A stretch of 29,013 nucleotides of DNA from an uncultured Flavonifractor sp. (GCA_910585415.1 CAJUDT010000021.1:1-29013); one strand, 5' to 3'. Positions 15,413-24,907 are shown, numbered from the stretch's first letter. The notes: a model not told the origin generated them from the sequence alone. Program-made: numbers and translations.

Positions 15413-15441
15413 TTGACTTCGAGGGGGAAGAGGGATATAAT
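15413..15441 (+). promoter_or_regulatory. Sigma-A promoter of the DegV gene
   Basis: TTGACT (15413-15418), a 17-bp spacer and a perfect TATAAT (15436-15441). Confidence 0.88.
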
Positions 15442-15492
15442 GGCTACTATATATCATAAGAAACAATCTGTGAACCGATTGGGAAGAGTAGG

Positions 15493-16371
15493 ATGATTAT
15501 GGCTGTCAATCCACAAAAAATCGCGCTGCTGACCGACTCCACCGCGGACTTGACCCCCGCTATGCGGGAGGGGAAGCCCATTTATGTGGTCCCCCTGAAA
15601 ATCCGATGCGCAGACGGGGAGTTCTCCGACGGGGTGGACATCTTTGCCGGGGATATCTATACCCGCCTGCACCGGGGGGAGCTCCCCCACACGTCGCTGC
15701 CCGAAGGGGGTTCAGTGAGCGATGTGTTTGCAAAAATCCGGGCCGACGGGTATGAGAAGGTCCTCGCCGTCATGCTGTCCTCCGGCCTTTCGGGTACGTA
15801 TAATATGGTGCGCCTCCAGGGGGAGCACCAGGAGGGCCTGGAGGTGGCGGTGTTCGACTCCAAGAGCGGCGCGCTGGGCCTGGGGGCCACCGTGCTCCAG
15901 CTCTGGGAGGAAATCGCCGCCGGGGCGGAGTGGGATACCCTGGTCCGCCAGCGGGCCCCCCACCTGATTGCCAACACCTTCCCCTTCTTCTCGGTGGACA
16001 CTTTGGAGTACCTGTACAAGGGGGGGAGAATCGGCAAGGTGACCGCAATGGCCGGTTCTCTGCTTCAAATCAAGCCCATCATCACCTTCGCCGGGGACGG
16101 CCAGCTTCAGAGCGTGGCCAAGGTCCGGGGGCGCAGGCAGCTGCTGGATAAATTCGTTGATTTGATTTCCAGTCACGCCCAGGGGCGCGAGGGGAGGTAC
16201 AACATCGCCGTGGCCAACGGCGGCGCGCCGGAGCTCATGGCCGAGCTGCTGGCGAAGATGCAGGCGGCATTTCCCAAGTTTGTCCACTGCTGGGAGGCCG
16301 CGCTGGACGCCACCCTCAGTGTCTACATTGGCGACGGGGTCGTGGGCGCTGGCATTCAGTTCATTGACTAG
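15493..16371 (+). CDS. DegV family fatty-acid-binding protein
   Basis: A 292-residue DegV (FakB-like) protein. These bind a fatty acid and, in characterised systems, present it to the kinase FakA for phosphorylation. Family motifs are TDSTADL (14-20), SSGLSGTYN (96-104) and YLYKGGRIGK. The usual TSQPS motif is altered to TSLPEGGS (67-74), a small deviation at a ligand-binding loop. ATG 15493 is used; ATG 15499 is also possible with GTAGGAT. It has its own promoter and terminator. No fakA-like kinase is in the window. Confidence 0.92.
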   Translation: MIMAVNPQKIALLTDSTADLTPAMREGKPIYVVPLKIRCADGEFSDGVDIFAGDIYTRLHRGELPHTSLPEGGSVSDVFAKIRADGYEKVLAVMLSSGLSGTYNMVRLQGEHQEGLEVAVFDSKSGALGLGATVLQLWEEIAAGAEWDTLVRQRAPHLIANTFPFFSVDTLEYLYKGGRIGKVTAMAGSLLQIKPIITFAGDGQLQSVAKVRGRRQLLDKFVDLISSHAQGREGRYNIAVANGGAPELMAELLAKMQAAFPKFVHCWEAALDATLSVYIGDGVVGAGIQFID

Positions 16372-16390
16372 CGTGACTAGCGCATGGAAA

Positions 16391-16419
16391 GGGCCGCAGG
16401 CATTTGCCTGCGGTCTTTT
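16391..16419 (+). terminator. Terminator of the DegV gene
   Basis: A 9-bp stem CCGCAGGCA / TGCCTGCGG (16394-16402, 16405-16413) followed by TCTTTTA. Confidence 0.8.
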
Positions 16420-16441
16420 ACGTTGGGAAGCGCGTACAGAT

Positions 16442-16478
16442 ATAAAGGCCCTCCGCCGGAGGAAACCGGCGGAGGGCC
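16442..16478 (-). terminator. Terminator of the Cys-rich gene
   Basis: A perfect 13-bp stem GGCCCTCCGCCGG / CCGGCGGAGGGCC (16447-16459, 16466-16478). On the minus strand it ends in TTTATAT, so it most likely ends the transcript of the cysteine-rich gene. Confidence 0.7.
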
Positions 16479-16556
16479 GTGAAATGGGGGGTATTTTCTC
16501 TAAGTAGCTGCCCCCATGGGGGCGGGCAGTCGGTCAAAAACGTGCTGGGGCGCTTC

Positions 16557-16793
16557 TCAGCCGCGGCAGCCGCAGCCACAGCCGCAGCCGGAGTCAGTGT
16601 CCCCGCCGCCATTCCACAGGAAGGAAGGCACAGAGACATACACAGGCCAGCCGGCAGTGGAGCCGGAGAAGGCCGGTGTGTCGGGGAAGGCGGGCAGGGT
16701 GGTGATACCGTTGTCGCCGCAGCCGCAGCCGCAGTTGCAGCGGCAGCCGCAATTGCAGCCGCAGGAGGAACCACAAGAATTGTTACAGCACAT
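16557..16793 (-). CDS. Cysteine/glycine-rich mini-protein
   Basis: A 78-residue protein with 15 cysteines. The N-terminal 26 residues carry 11 Cys, seven of them in alternating Cys-X spacing (C11 to C25), and the C-terminus ends in a GCGCGCGC block. Between lies a Pro/Ser/Gly-rich, nearly Cys-free segment (27-66). The MCCNN start resembles small Cys-rich proteins I know from Oscillospiraceae and Faecalibacterium genomes, of unknown role. Support for a real gene: it has a terminator of its own, the repeated Cys codons are in one frame only, and a GGGGGT lies about 10 bases before the ATG. That ribosome binding site is weak. A spore-coat or metal-binding role is possible but unproven. Confidence 0.6.
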   Translation of the reverse strand: MCCNNSCGSSCGCNCGCRCNCGCGCGDNGITTLPAFPDTPAFSGSTAGWPVYVSVPSFLWNGGGDTDSGCGCGCGCRG

Positions 16794-16844
16794 AGAAATA
16801 TACCCCCATTTCAGATGTCGGAGGGTTGAGTACCCTCACATGAA

Positions 16845-16871
16845 CAGTATATGCCCCCGTGCCGGAAGGGT
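16845..16871 (-). promoter_or_regulatory. Possible sigma-K-like promoter for the Cys-rich gene
   Basis: On the minus strand AC (16870-16871), a 16-bp gap and CATATACTG (16845-16853) resemble the sigma-K pattern (AC, 16-17 bp, CATANNNTA) with one mismatch. The pattern is short and could be chance. Confidence 0.3.
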
Positions 16872-16884
16872 GCGGGAAGAGCAT

Positions 16885-16919
16885 AGGACCGCCCCGTGTT
16901 GGATACACGGGGCGGTCCT
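16885..16919 (-). terminator. Terminator-like hairpin after metK
   Basis: A perfect 15-bp stem AGGACCGCCCCGTGT / ACACGGGGCGGTCCT (16885-16899, 16905-16919). It lies 44 bases past the metK stop. Neither strand has a long T-run, so it may act mainly as an mRNA 3' end or insulator. Confidence 0.65.
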
Positions 16920-16962
16920 TTCTGCTGAAATGAGGTATGTGTCAAAGCATTGCTCTGCGCAG

Positions 16963-18144
<1,182 letters not shown>

Positions 18145-18182
18145 AATCGCACGCTTCCTTTCTGTTTGTGGGAGGGAGCCTC

Positions 18183-18325
18183 AAAAAAACGCCCCGCCGG
18201 ACGGCGGGACGTAAGGGAAGGCTCACCCATCCTCATCTTTCGATACTTCGACCGCCGGATTTAGCACCTTGCTCATGCAGGTTGCCGGGCTTCATCGGGC
18301 CGTTCCCTCCGCCGCTCTTGATAAG
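18183..18325 (-). ncRNA. SAM-I (S-box) riboswitch with terminator, metK leader
   Basis: Read on the minus strand, the aptamer (about 18325 down to 18232) opens with CTTATCAAGAG, then GGAGGGAACGGCCCGATGAA, CCCGGCAACC, GGTGCTAA-TCC and closes with AGATGAG, the conserved S-box core. P1 pairs CTTATC with GATGAG. The expression platform is a GC-rich stem (18189-18199 with 18202-18212) followed by seven T on the minus strand (18183-18189). SAM binding should favour this terminator and shut off metK. Confidence 0.95.
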
Positions 18326-18346
18326 GTAATTCAATTGTCAGTACTT

Positions 18347-18375
18347 AGTATACGGGCTATGACCCCGTCTGTCAA
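18347..18375 (-). promoter_or_regulatory. Sigma-A promoter of the metK riboswitch transcript
   Basis: On the minus strand TTGACA (18370-18375), a 17-bp spacer and TATACT (18347-18352), directly ahead of the S-box aptamer. Confidence 0.9.
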
Positions 18376-18471
18376 TAGGCAAAATGCCCCTTTTGTATAG
18401 GGAATCCAGGAGCGCTGCGGTCCGGGCCGGAGGGTGTTGGCTGAATCCTTACAATGTGGCGCAACTGTATA

Positions 18472-18500
18472 TTGACCCCGGCGGGGAACGGAATTATGAT
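18472..18500 (+). promoter_or_regulatory. Sigma-A promoter of the MMPL operon
   Basis: TTGACC (18472-18477), a 17-bp spacer and TATGAT (18495-18500). It points to ATG 18544 as the transporter start, since an earlier in-frame ATG at 18454 lies upstream of the promoter. Confidence 0.75.
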
Positions 18501-18543
18501 ATCTTACACCATATCACATCATATGAAAGAAAGGGTGAGGACC

Positions 18544-20970
18544 ATGGCGGACGAAAAGAAGGAGAGCCCGATTTACAAGCTCGCCCGCTTCATCGTGGAC
18601 AAACGGAAGGCGTTCTATCTGGTTTTTCTGGCGGCGTGCCTGTTCTGCGCGGCCTCCATCTCCAAGGTGGAGGTCAACAACGACATCACCTCCTACCTGC
18701 CCCCTGAGACGGAGACGCGGCGGGGCCTGTCCCTCATGGAGGAGGAATTTACCACCCTGGGGTCCGCACGGGTCATGGCGGCCAACATCACCTATGAGCA
18801 GGCCGCCCGTCTGGCGGAGGCCCTGGAGGAAGTGGAGGGGGTCGCCGGGGTGGTCTTTGACGGGACGGAGGACCACTACCAAAACGCCTCCGCCCTCTTC
18901 GACGTGTCCTTTGAGGAAGAAAACGATACCGAGGGAACCAGCGCCGCCCTGGCGGAGGTGGAGGCCCTGCTGGAGCCCTATGACAGCTATGTCGTCTCCG
19001 GCGACGGCATGAGCTCCGACGTGCTGGCCCAGGAAATGAGCGTGATTCTGCTCATTGCGGCGGTGGTCATTGTGGCCGTGCTGCTGTTCACCTCCAAGAG
19101 CTACCTGGAGGTTCTGGTGTTCTTAATTGTTTTCGTGGTGTCCGCCCTGCTGAACATGGGGACGAATTTTATCTTCGGCTCCATCTCCTTTATCACCAAT
19201 TCCATCGCTGTGGTGCTTCAGCTGGCCCTGGCCATTGACTACGCCATTATTTTCTGCCACCGGTATATGGAGGAGCGGGAGCTTCTGGACGCGCGGGAGG
19301 CGGACATTTCCTCCCTGTCCAAGGCCATTGTGGAGATTTCCTCATCCTCGCTGACCACCATTTCCGGCCTGGTGGCCCTGATGCTCATGCAGTTCCGCAT
19401 TGGCTTTGACATGGGTATCGTCCTCAGCAAGGGGATTGTGTGTTCCATGCTGACGGTCTTTCTCCTGATGCCCGGACTGCTGATGCTCTTCAACCGGGGC
19501 ATTGAAGCGACCCGGCACAAGAATTTCGTTCCCCAAATCACCGTCTGGGGCAGGGTGGTCATGAAGCTGCGCTTCGTGCTGCCGGTGCTCTTTGTGGCTG
19601 TGACAGCGGCCTGTGTGGTGTTCTCCAACCGGTGCGACTATGTCTTTTCCACCAATTCCACCAATTCGGGCAACAAGCCCGCCTACCGGGTGGCCCTGGA
19701 CAAGATAAACGACACCTTTGGGTACAGCAACACCATTGCCGTGCTGGTCCCAAGAGGAGATTACCGCAGTGAGGGGGCCCTGCTCCGCCGGGTGGAGGCC
19801 ATGGAGCCCATCACCTCCGCCACGGGTTTGGCCAACATTGAGGTGGAGGAGGGCCGCTTTCTGACCGACGAGCTCACCCCGCGGCAGTTCTCCGAGCTGG
19901 CCGGGGTGGACATCGAGCTGGCCCGGCTGCTCTATCAGGCCTACGGCCTCTCGGTGGAGGAATACGGGGCCATCTTCCAGGACCCGGACGACTACGCCGC
20001 CCCTCTGCTGGAGGTCTTTTCGTTCCTGCTGGAGCAGAAGGACAAGGGGGTGGTGAGCCTCACCGCAGAGCAGGAGGAAACGGTGGAGGACCTGCGGGAG
20101 CAGCTGGACACAGGCCTCTCCCAGCTCCGGGGGGAGCACTGGTCCCGGCTGGTGTTCACCGCCGACCTGCCGGAGGAAAGCCCCGAGACCTACGCCCTTT
20201 TGGACCAGATTCGCGCCGTGGCGGCGGAGTATTATGGGGACCAGGTGCTGCTGGTGGGCAACTCCACCAACGCCCGGGATTTGTCCGAGTCGTTCACTGG
20301 GGATAACCTGAAAATCAGTGTGCTGACGGTGCTTTTTGTCATGGCGATTCTGCTCTTCACCTTCCAATCGGCGGGCCTGCCGGTATTGCTGGTGCTGACC
20401 ATTCAGGGGTCCATCTGGATTAACTTCTCGTACCCCTATTTGACGGATACGAATCTGTTCTTCATGAGCTACCTGATTGTTTCCGCCATTCAAATGGGCG
20501 CTACCATCGACTATGCCATCGTCATCACCAACCGCTATATGGACCTGAAACAGGACATGGACAAAAAGGCCGCCGCGGTAGAGGCTCTGAATCAGGCCTT
20601 CCCCACCATCTTTACCTCCGGGAGCATTATGACGGTGGCGGGCTTCCTCATTGGCAAGCTGTCCACCGATACCATTATCAGCTCCATTGGAGACACCCTG
20701 GGCCGGGGGACATTGACCTCGATTATCCTGGTCATGACGGTCCTGCCTCAGCTGTTGGTGTTGGGGGATACGATTATCGAGCGCACCGCCATCACCCTCA
20801 ACCGGGACCGGAAGCAGCGGTTCCAAAATGGGGTCATGCGGCTGGACGGCCATGTGCGGGGACATGTGTCCGGCTTTGTGGACGGGGAATTTAAGGGCGT
20901 CCTGCGGGGCAGTGTGGACGCACTCATTGAGAGCAATTATCAGGAGCTGGAGGTGGAGGATGATGAATAA
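18544..20970 (+). CDS. MMPL/RND family transporter
   Basis: An 808-residue RND-superfamily membrane protein of the MMPL type. It has the duplicated layout: TM1 (about 23-40), an outside loop, a TM bundle (about 165-350), then a second TM, a large outside loop (about 385-590) and a second bundle (about 610-755). Each bundle carries the IDYA motif with a buried Asp (D232 and D656), the expected proton-relay residue. MMPL proteins export lipids or hydrophobic molecules; the substrate is unknown. The start ATG follows AAGGGTGAGG; an in-frame ATG 21 bases upstream has no site. The stop overlaps the next gene by 11 bases, so the two proteins are probably made together. Confidence 0.93.
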   Translation: MADEKKESPIYKLARFIVDKRKAFYLVFLAACLFCAASISKVEVNNDITSYLPPETETRRGLSLMEEEFTTLGSARVMAANITYEQAARLAEALEEVEGVAGVVFDGTEDHYQNASALFDVSFEEENDTEGTSAALAEVEALLEPYDSYVVSGDGMSSDVLAQEMSVILLIAAVVIVAVLLFTSKSYLEVLVFLIVFVVSALLNMGTNFIFGSISFITNSIAVVLQLALAIDYAIIFCHRYMEERELLDAREADISSLSKAIVEISSSSLTTISGLVALMLMQFRIGFDMGIVLSKGIVCSMLTVFLLMPGLLMLFNRGIEATRHKNFVPQITVWGRVVMKLRFVLPVLFVAVTAACVVFSNRCDYVFSTNSTNSGNKPAYRVALDKINDTFGYSNTIAVLVPRGDYRSEGALLRRVEAMEPITSATGLANIEVEEGRFLTDELTPRQFSELAGVDIELARLLYQAYGLSVEEYGAIFQDPDDYAAPLLEVFSFLLEQKDKGVVSLTAEQEETVEDLREQLDTGLSQLRGEHWSRLVFTADLPEESPETYALLDQIRAVAAEYYGDQVLLVGNSTNARDLSESFTGDNLKISVLTVLFVMAILLFTFQSAGLPVLLVLTIQGSIWINFSYPYLTDTNLFFMSYLIVSAIQMGATIDYAIVITNRYMDLKQDMDKKAAAVEALNQAFPTIFTSGSIMTVAGFLIGKLSTDTIISSIGDTLGRGTLTSIILVMTVLPQLLVLGDTIIERTAITLNRDRKQRFQNGVMRLDGHVRGHVSGFVDGEFKGVLRGSVDALIESNYQELEVEDDE

Positions 20971-23900
20971 GGTTGGGACGCGCCTTGGGGCGCTGGCGCT
21001 GGCCCTGGTTTTGTGCAGTCAGATGCTGCTCCCCGCCCTGGCGGCGGAGGGAGACACGGTTTTTATCGCCAGCACCCAGGAGCTGGTCCGTCTGGCGGAG
21101 CACTGTGTCTCCGACGCCTGGTCGGAGGGGCGGACAGTGGTGCTCACCGCCGACTTGGAGCTGAACGGCTCCTTTACCCCCATTCCGGTGTTTCGAGGGA
21201 CCTTTGACGGAAACGGACACACCATTTCAGGCGTTGTACTGACGGAAAAAGGGTCCAGTATGGGCCTGTTCCGCTACCTGGAGGAGGGCGCGGTGGTGAA
21301 AAACCTGGGCCTGGAGGCAGAGGTAGCCCCGGGGGGCTCTGCCGTTGGCGTGGGAGCCCTGGCCGGGGAGAACCGGGGGACGGTGGAGCGGGTGACGGTA
21401 AGCGGAAGCGTGACCGGCGCGGAGGACGTGGGCGGACTGGTGGGCGTCAATGGAGAATCGGGGCTTCTGCGCGGCTGCACCAATGGGGCCAACGTCACCG
21501 GAACCAGCCGCACCGGCGGACTGGCGGGCCAAAATTTGGGGAGGATTGAGAACTGTACCAACACCGGCGCGGTCAACGCCAACGACAATCCGGAGGCCAA
21601 GGACGCCGGAGGCATTGCGGGTCTGAACCCCGGCACCCTTCAGGGGTGCGTCAACCGGGGGGAGGTTGGCTATAACCATGTGGGCTACAACGTGGGCGGA
21701 ATCGCCGGGCGGCAGAACGGGGTTATTTCCGGCTGTACCAACGCCGCCCCGGTGTCTGGCCGGAAGGACGTGGGGGGCATTGTGGGGCAGTTTGAGCCCT
21801 ATGTCCGCCTGACCTACGGGGAGGACCCGGCGGCCAGGCTGGACCGGACCATGGCGGAGTTGTTTCGTCTGCTGGACCAGCTGGCGGGACAGGTGAACCG
21901 CCTCACCGGCGACGCGGTGGAGGACCTGGAGGCCATCAACACCGCCCTGTCCAGCCTCCGGGAGACGGTCCACCAGGGGGGAACCGAGAGCCTGGAGGAC
22001 GTGGGCGTTACCGGGAACCGGGTCTATGACGACATTCAGACCATGAACCGGGCCATGGGCAACCTGTTGGCCTATTGGGATGAGTTCAGCATGGAGGCCA
22101 ACAGGGATTTGGAGGAAGTCAACCGCCAGCTCCACCGGGTCAGTCAGGCAGTGGACCGGATGCTGGGTGCGGTGGACAGCGGCATCAGCGGCAGCTATCG
22201 GGAGATGGACGAGGCAGTAGAGCGGCTGGAGGCGGACAGCGCGGGCATCTCGCGGGAGCTGAACGAGCTGGGCGATGAAATCCGGCGGCTGGAACGGTTC
22301 CTTCAGGAGGTGGCCCAGGCTGCGGCGGACTTTGACCTGGAGGGAATCGTGAACGCCTTTCGGAGCTGGAGCCTCGGGAGCATCGACCTGGGCGGACATG
22401 TCCGCAGGACCGGAGATTATATTGAGGATATGGGGAGTGCGCTGGAGAACCTGTGGGCGGGGCTCTCGGCGGTGCAGGGGGATTCCTCCGAGGAGCTCAA
22501 CCAGGCCCGCGCCGACGGGGAACAGGCGGCGGCAGAGCTGCGAGAGGCCCTTGAGTGTCTGAACGAACACGCCAGACAGTTTTCTGAGGATAGCTCCCAG
22601 AGCCTCCAACTGGTCAACGACAGCCTGGACCATATCGAGGACACGGTAAACGCCTACTGGAACCAGCAGAACGCCAACAGTCAAGCCCGCCTGGACGAGA
22701 TGAACGGGCACATGGAGGATGTGAGCAAGCAGCTGGATGCGCTGACCCAGGGCGCCGCCGGGGGAAATCAGGAGCTGCACGCCACCACCACGGCCATCAT
22801 CAGCCAGCTGGACCAAGCCCGGCAGGCGGTCAACGACCTGATTGAGGGGCCCAGCAAGACGGTGGAGGACGGCTCACAGGAGGAGCTCACCGGTCCTGGA
22901 CTGGTGACCGGGTGCCGGAACACCGCCGCCGTTCAGGGGGACGTCAACACCGGAGGCATTGCAGGCACGGTGGCTCCGGAGCTGTCCTCCGACCCGGAGC
23001 AGGACATCAACCTGGAGCTGGAGGACGTTTTGGTGGACACCCTGGCCACCGTGTCCGCCGCCATTCAGGGCTGTGACAACCAAGGGGAGATTTTGGTTAA
23101 AAACGGCAGCGCCGGGGGCATTCTGGGCCGGGCGGAGACGGGGGCGGTTCTGGAGTGCGTGAGCCGCGGGGCCGTTACCGCCTCCAACGGGGGCCGGTGC
23201 GGCGGCATTGCCGGGTATTCCAAGGGGACTATCCGAAACTGCGCCGCTCAGGCCGATTTGAGCGGCACGTCAGAGCTGGGGGGTATCGCCGGATGGGGTA
23301 CCGATCTTTTTGGATGTACCGCCATGACCCGTATCCTGGAGGGCGGTGAGCGCACGGGAGCCATAGCAGGCTGGGTTGATGGAGTGGCCTCAGGGAACTG
23401 GTATCTCCGAGAAGAGACGGCGGGCATTGACGGTATCGACTACGCCGGCCGGGCGGAGCCCCTGGATTGGGCGGACTTTTCTGCCCTGAAGGGAGTCCCG
23501 GAGGAATTTTTGCAGATTGAGGTGACCTTTCAGGCTGGTGAGCGGGTGGTAAAACGCATAACCGTTCCATACGGCGGCAACCTGGACCCAATGGAGATTC
23601 CCGACGTCCCCGCAGTGGAGGGGGATTTTGGCGCGTGGGAGGAATTTGACACCAGCCGGATTACGCGAAGTCTGACCGTAGAGGCCCAATACAGCGGCTG
23701 GGTGTCCACCATTTCCTCGGGGGGCGAGCGCCCCTTGCTGCTGGCCCAGGGGAGCTTTACGCCGGAGGCGAGGCTGATACTGACCGAGCGGGAGGACCTG
23801 ACCGGGACCCTCTGGGAAGGAAGGACTATAGCGGCGGCCTATGATTATCGGATTGAGGATATAGAGTCGCTGTCCGGCGAGGTGATGCTGCGCCTGTTTG

Positions 23901-24151
23901 CCGGAGGCGCGGGGGAGGGAGCCCAGGCGGGCGTTGGCCAGGATGGTGCGCTGGTACTTTCGGAGTCCTGGCGGGATGGCAGTTATCTGGTTTTTGCCGG
24001 GGAGTCGCAGGGGACTGTGGTGGTGTTTGCCGGACCGGAGGAAAATGGGCCGGTGATGCTCCTGGTCTGTGCCGTGGGAGGCGCGGCGGCGCTGCTGGCG
24101 GCAAAGTCCCTGCGGGGGCGGAAAAAGCGGCCAGTGGCTGCGGCGAAATAG
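20960..24151 (+). CDS. Giant surface protein: GLUG beta-helix split by a coiled coil, C-terminal TM
   Basis: A 1063-residue exported protein (ATG 20960 or 20963; AGGTGGAGG just upstream). A signal peptide covers about 1-30. Residues about 60-285 are GLUG-type beta-helix repeats (GGLVGVN, GGLAGQN, GGIAGLN, GGIAGRQN, GGIVGQ). Then comes a long helical, Glu/Leu-rich coiled-coil stretch (about 290-633). The GLUG repeats resume (about 645-813; GGIAGTV, GGILGRA, GGIAGYS, GGIAGWG), followed by a beta-rich region and a C-terminal TM with a basic tail (about 1030-1063). No sortase motif is present. The coupling to the MMPL gene suggests the two work together at the membrane, perhaps as an outer accessory to the exporter. 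I do not know a described homologue. Confidence 0.85.
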   Translation: MMNKVGTRLGALALALVLCSQMLLPALAAEGDTVFIASTQELVRLAEHCVSDAWSEGRTVVLTADLELNGSFTPIPVFRGTFDGNGHTISGVVLTEKGSSMGLFRYLEEGAVVKNLGLEAEVAPGGSAVGVGALAGENRGTVERVTVSGSVTGAEDVGGLVGVNGESGLLRGCTNGANVTGTSRTGGLAGQNLGRIENCTNTGAVNANDNPEAKDAGGIAGLNPGTLQGCVNRGEVGYNHVGYNVGGIAGRQNGVISGCTNAAPVSGRKDVGGIVGQFEPYVRLTYGEDPAARLDRTMAELFRLLDQLAGQVNRLTGDAVEDLEAINTALSSLRETVHQGGTESLEDVGVTGNRVYDDIQTMNRAMGNLLAYWDEFSMEANRDLEEVNRQLHRVSQAVDRMLGAVDSGISGSYREMDEAVERLEADSAGISRELNELGDEIRRLERFLQEVAQAAADFDLEGIVNAFRSWSLGSIDLGGHVRRTGDYIEDMGSALENLWAGLSAVQGDSSEELNQARADGEQAAAELREALECLNEHARQFSEDSSQSLQLVNDSLDHIEDTVNAYWNQQNANSQARLDEMNGHMEDVSKQLDALTQGAAGGNQELHATTTAIISQLDQARQAVNDLIEGPSKTVEDGSQEELTGPGLVTGCRNTAAVQGDVNTGGIAGTVAPELSSDPEQDINLELEDVLVDTLATVSAAIQGCDNQGEILVKNGSAGGILGRAETGAVLECVSRGAVTASNGGRCGGIAGYSKGTIRNCAAQADLSGTSELGGIAGWGTDLFGCTAMTRILEGGERTGAIAGWVDGVASGNWYLREETAGIDGIDYAGRAEPLDWADFSALKGVPEEFLQIEVTFQAGERVVKRITVPYGGNLDPMEIPDVPAVEGDFGAWEEFDTSRITRSLTVEAQYSGWVSTISSGGERPLLLAQGSFTPEARLILTEREDLTGTLWEGRTIAAAYDYRIEDIESLSGEVMLRLFAGGAGEGAQAGVGQDGALVLSESWRDGSYLVFAGESQGTVVVFAGPEENGPVMLLVCAVGGAAALLAAKSLRGRKKRPVAAAK

Positions 24152-24170
24152 GGGTTAATATTATGGAATG

Positions 24171-24210
24171 CGTGGAGCGGCGGCTAGGTTGGCGGCTGCT
24201 CCACGTTTTT
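24171..24210 (+). terminator. Rho-independent terminator
   Basis: Outer stem CGTGGAGC / GCTCCACG (24171-24178, 24198-24205) with a 19-base loop, followed by TTTTT. It closes the MMPL operon. Confidence 0.8.
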
Positions 24211-24234
24211 CTTTGGTCGATGCGGAAAAACTGC

Positions 24235-24284
24235 TTGACATTTGCTCACTTGTGCATATAATAATATATGAGCAGATGCTCATA
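24235..24284 (+). promoter_or_regulatory. Promoter with ArsR/CadC-type operator
   Basis: TTGACA (24235-24240), a 16-bp spacer and TATAAT (24257-24262). Immediately downstream lies a perfect palindrome TATGAGCA / TGCTCATA (24267-24274, 24277-24284) with a 2-bp centre, the shape of SmtB/CzrA/CadC operators. A repressor bound here would block initiation, and metal should release it. Confidence 0.88.
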
Positions 24285-24308
24285 CGTTGTTGAAAGGAGG
24301 CCTGCCCA

Positions 24309-24671
24309 ATGGCTGAGAATCGTGAAATGGAGCAGTGTGAGGCGGTACATGTTCACCAGGAGCTTGTGGAACAGGTGAACGCGGGTATGCCCGACGAGGA
24401 AATCCTCTATGATTTGGCGGAGCTGTTTAAGATTTTCGGGGACTCTACCCGGATTCGGATTTTATACGCTCTGTTTGAGTCGGAAATGTGCGTATGCGAT
24501 ATCGCCCAGCTTCTGGGGATGACACAGTCGGCTATTTCGCATCAGCTGCGCTGCCTGAAGCAGAGTAAATTGGTTAAGTACCGCCGGGAGGGGAAAACTG
24601 TGTTCTATTCTCTGGCGGATGCGCATGTCAGGACGATTTTTGACCAGGGGATGGAACATATTATGGAGTGA
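24309..24671 (+). CDS. ArsR/SmtB-family metal-sensing repressor (CadC/CzrA-like)
   Basis: A 120-residue winged-helix repressor. The DNA-reading helix reads MTQSAISHQLRCLKQ. Two metal-site signatures coexist. The first is alpha3N-like: C61-V-C63 in EMCVCD plus N-terminal C10, H14, H16. The second is alpha5-like: D104, H106, H117 and E120, the spacing seen in SmtB/CzrA. CadC and ZiaR proteins are known to have both, and respond to Cd, Pb or Zn. The ATG follows AAAGGAGG. It heads an operon with an HMA protein and a P1B ATPase and has a palindromic operator in its own promoter, so autoregulation is very likely. Confidence 0.92.
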   Translation: MAENREMEQCEAVHVHQELVEQVNAGMPDEEILYDLAELFKIFGDSTRIRILYALFESEMCVCDIAQLLGMTQSAISHQLRCLKQSKLVKYRREGKTVFYSLADAHVRTIFDQGMEHIME

Positions 24672-24696
24672 AAAAGGGGCTTTGGAGGTTCTCTTC

Positions 24697-24790
24697 TGCT
24701 TCTTCCTCGTTACTCTGGTTATTTTCGTTTTCTGGTCCCGCCGGAGGCAGGACCAGGTAATGAAGCGTAGGGAGAAACGAGGAAGAGGCA
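24697..24790. repeat. Dispersed hairpin repeat, copy 2
   Basis: A large imperfect hairpin lies between the ArsR and HMA genes. Its apex is CTGGTCC, CGCCGGAGGCA, GGACCAG (24732-24756) and its outer arms pair TTCTTCCTCGTT with AACGAGGAAGA. The apex and right arm match the copy at 380-431. The left arm (24697-24738) matches the reverse complement of the right arm of that first copy almost throughout (TGCTTCTTCCTCG, TACTC, and TCGTTTTCTGGTCC). It has no T-run, so it is not a normal terminator. It may affect mRNA stability or stoichiometry in the operon, or be a selfish repeat. Confidence 0.7.
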
Positions 24791-24900
24791 AAAACCCCCA
24801 ACAAAGACCAAACCGTTCAACAACATAGCAAAGCACAGCATTATGAAGAAACCACCGCTATACCTGCCGCAAAAAACAAAACAAAACAAGACAAGGAGGA
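24791..24900 (+). other. A/C-rich unstructured intergenic stretch
   Basis: From the hairpin repeat to the ribosome binding site of the HMA gene the plus strand is strongly A- and C-rich, with AAAAC units around 24870-24895 and little G. It shows no hairpin or promoter. A 22-codon open frame (24843-24911) ends in an ATGA overlap with the next gene but has no ribosome binding site, so I do not call it. Confidence 0.5.
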
Positions 24901-24907
24901 CACAGCA

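Noticed and set aside
18189..18212. Hairpin ahead of metK considered as an independent terminator
   Set aside because: Its place right after the SAM-I aptamer makes it the riboswitch expression platform rather than the end of another transcript.
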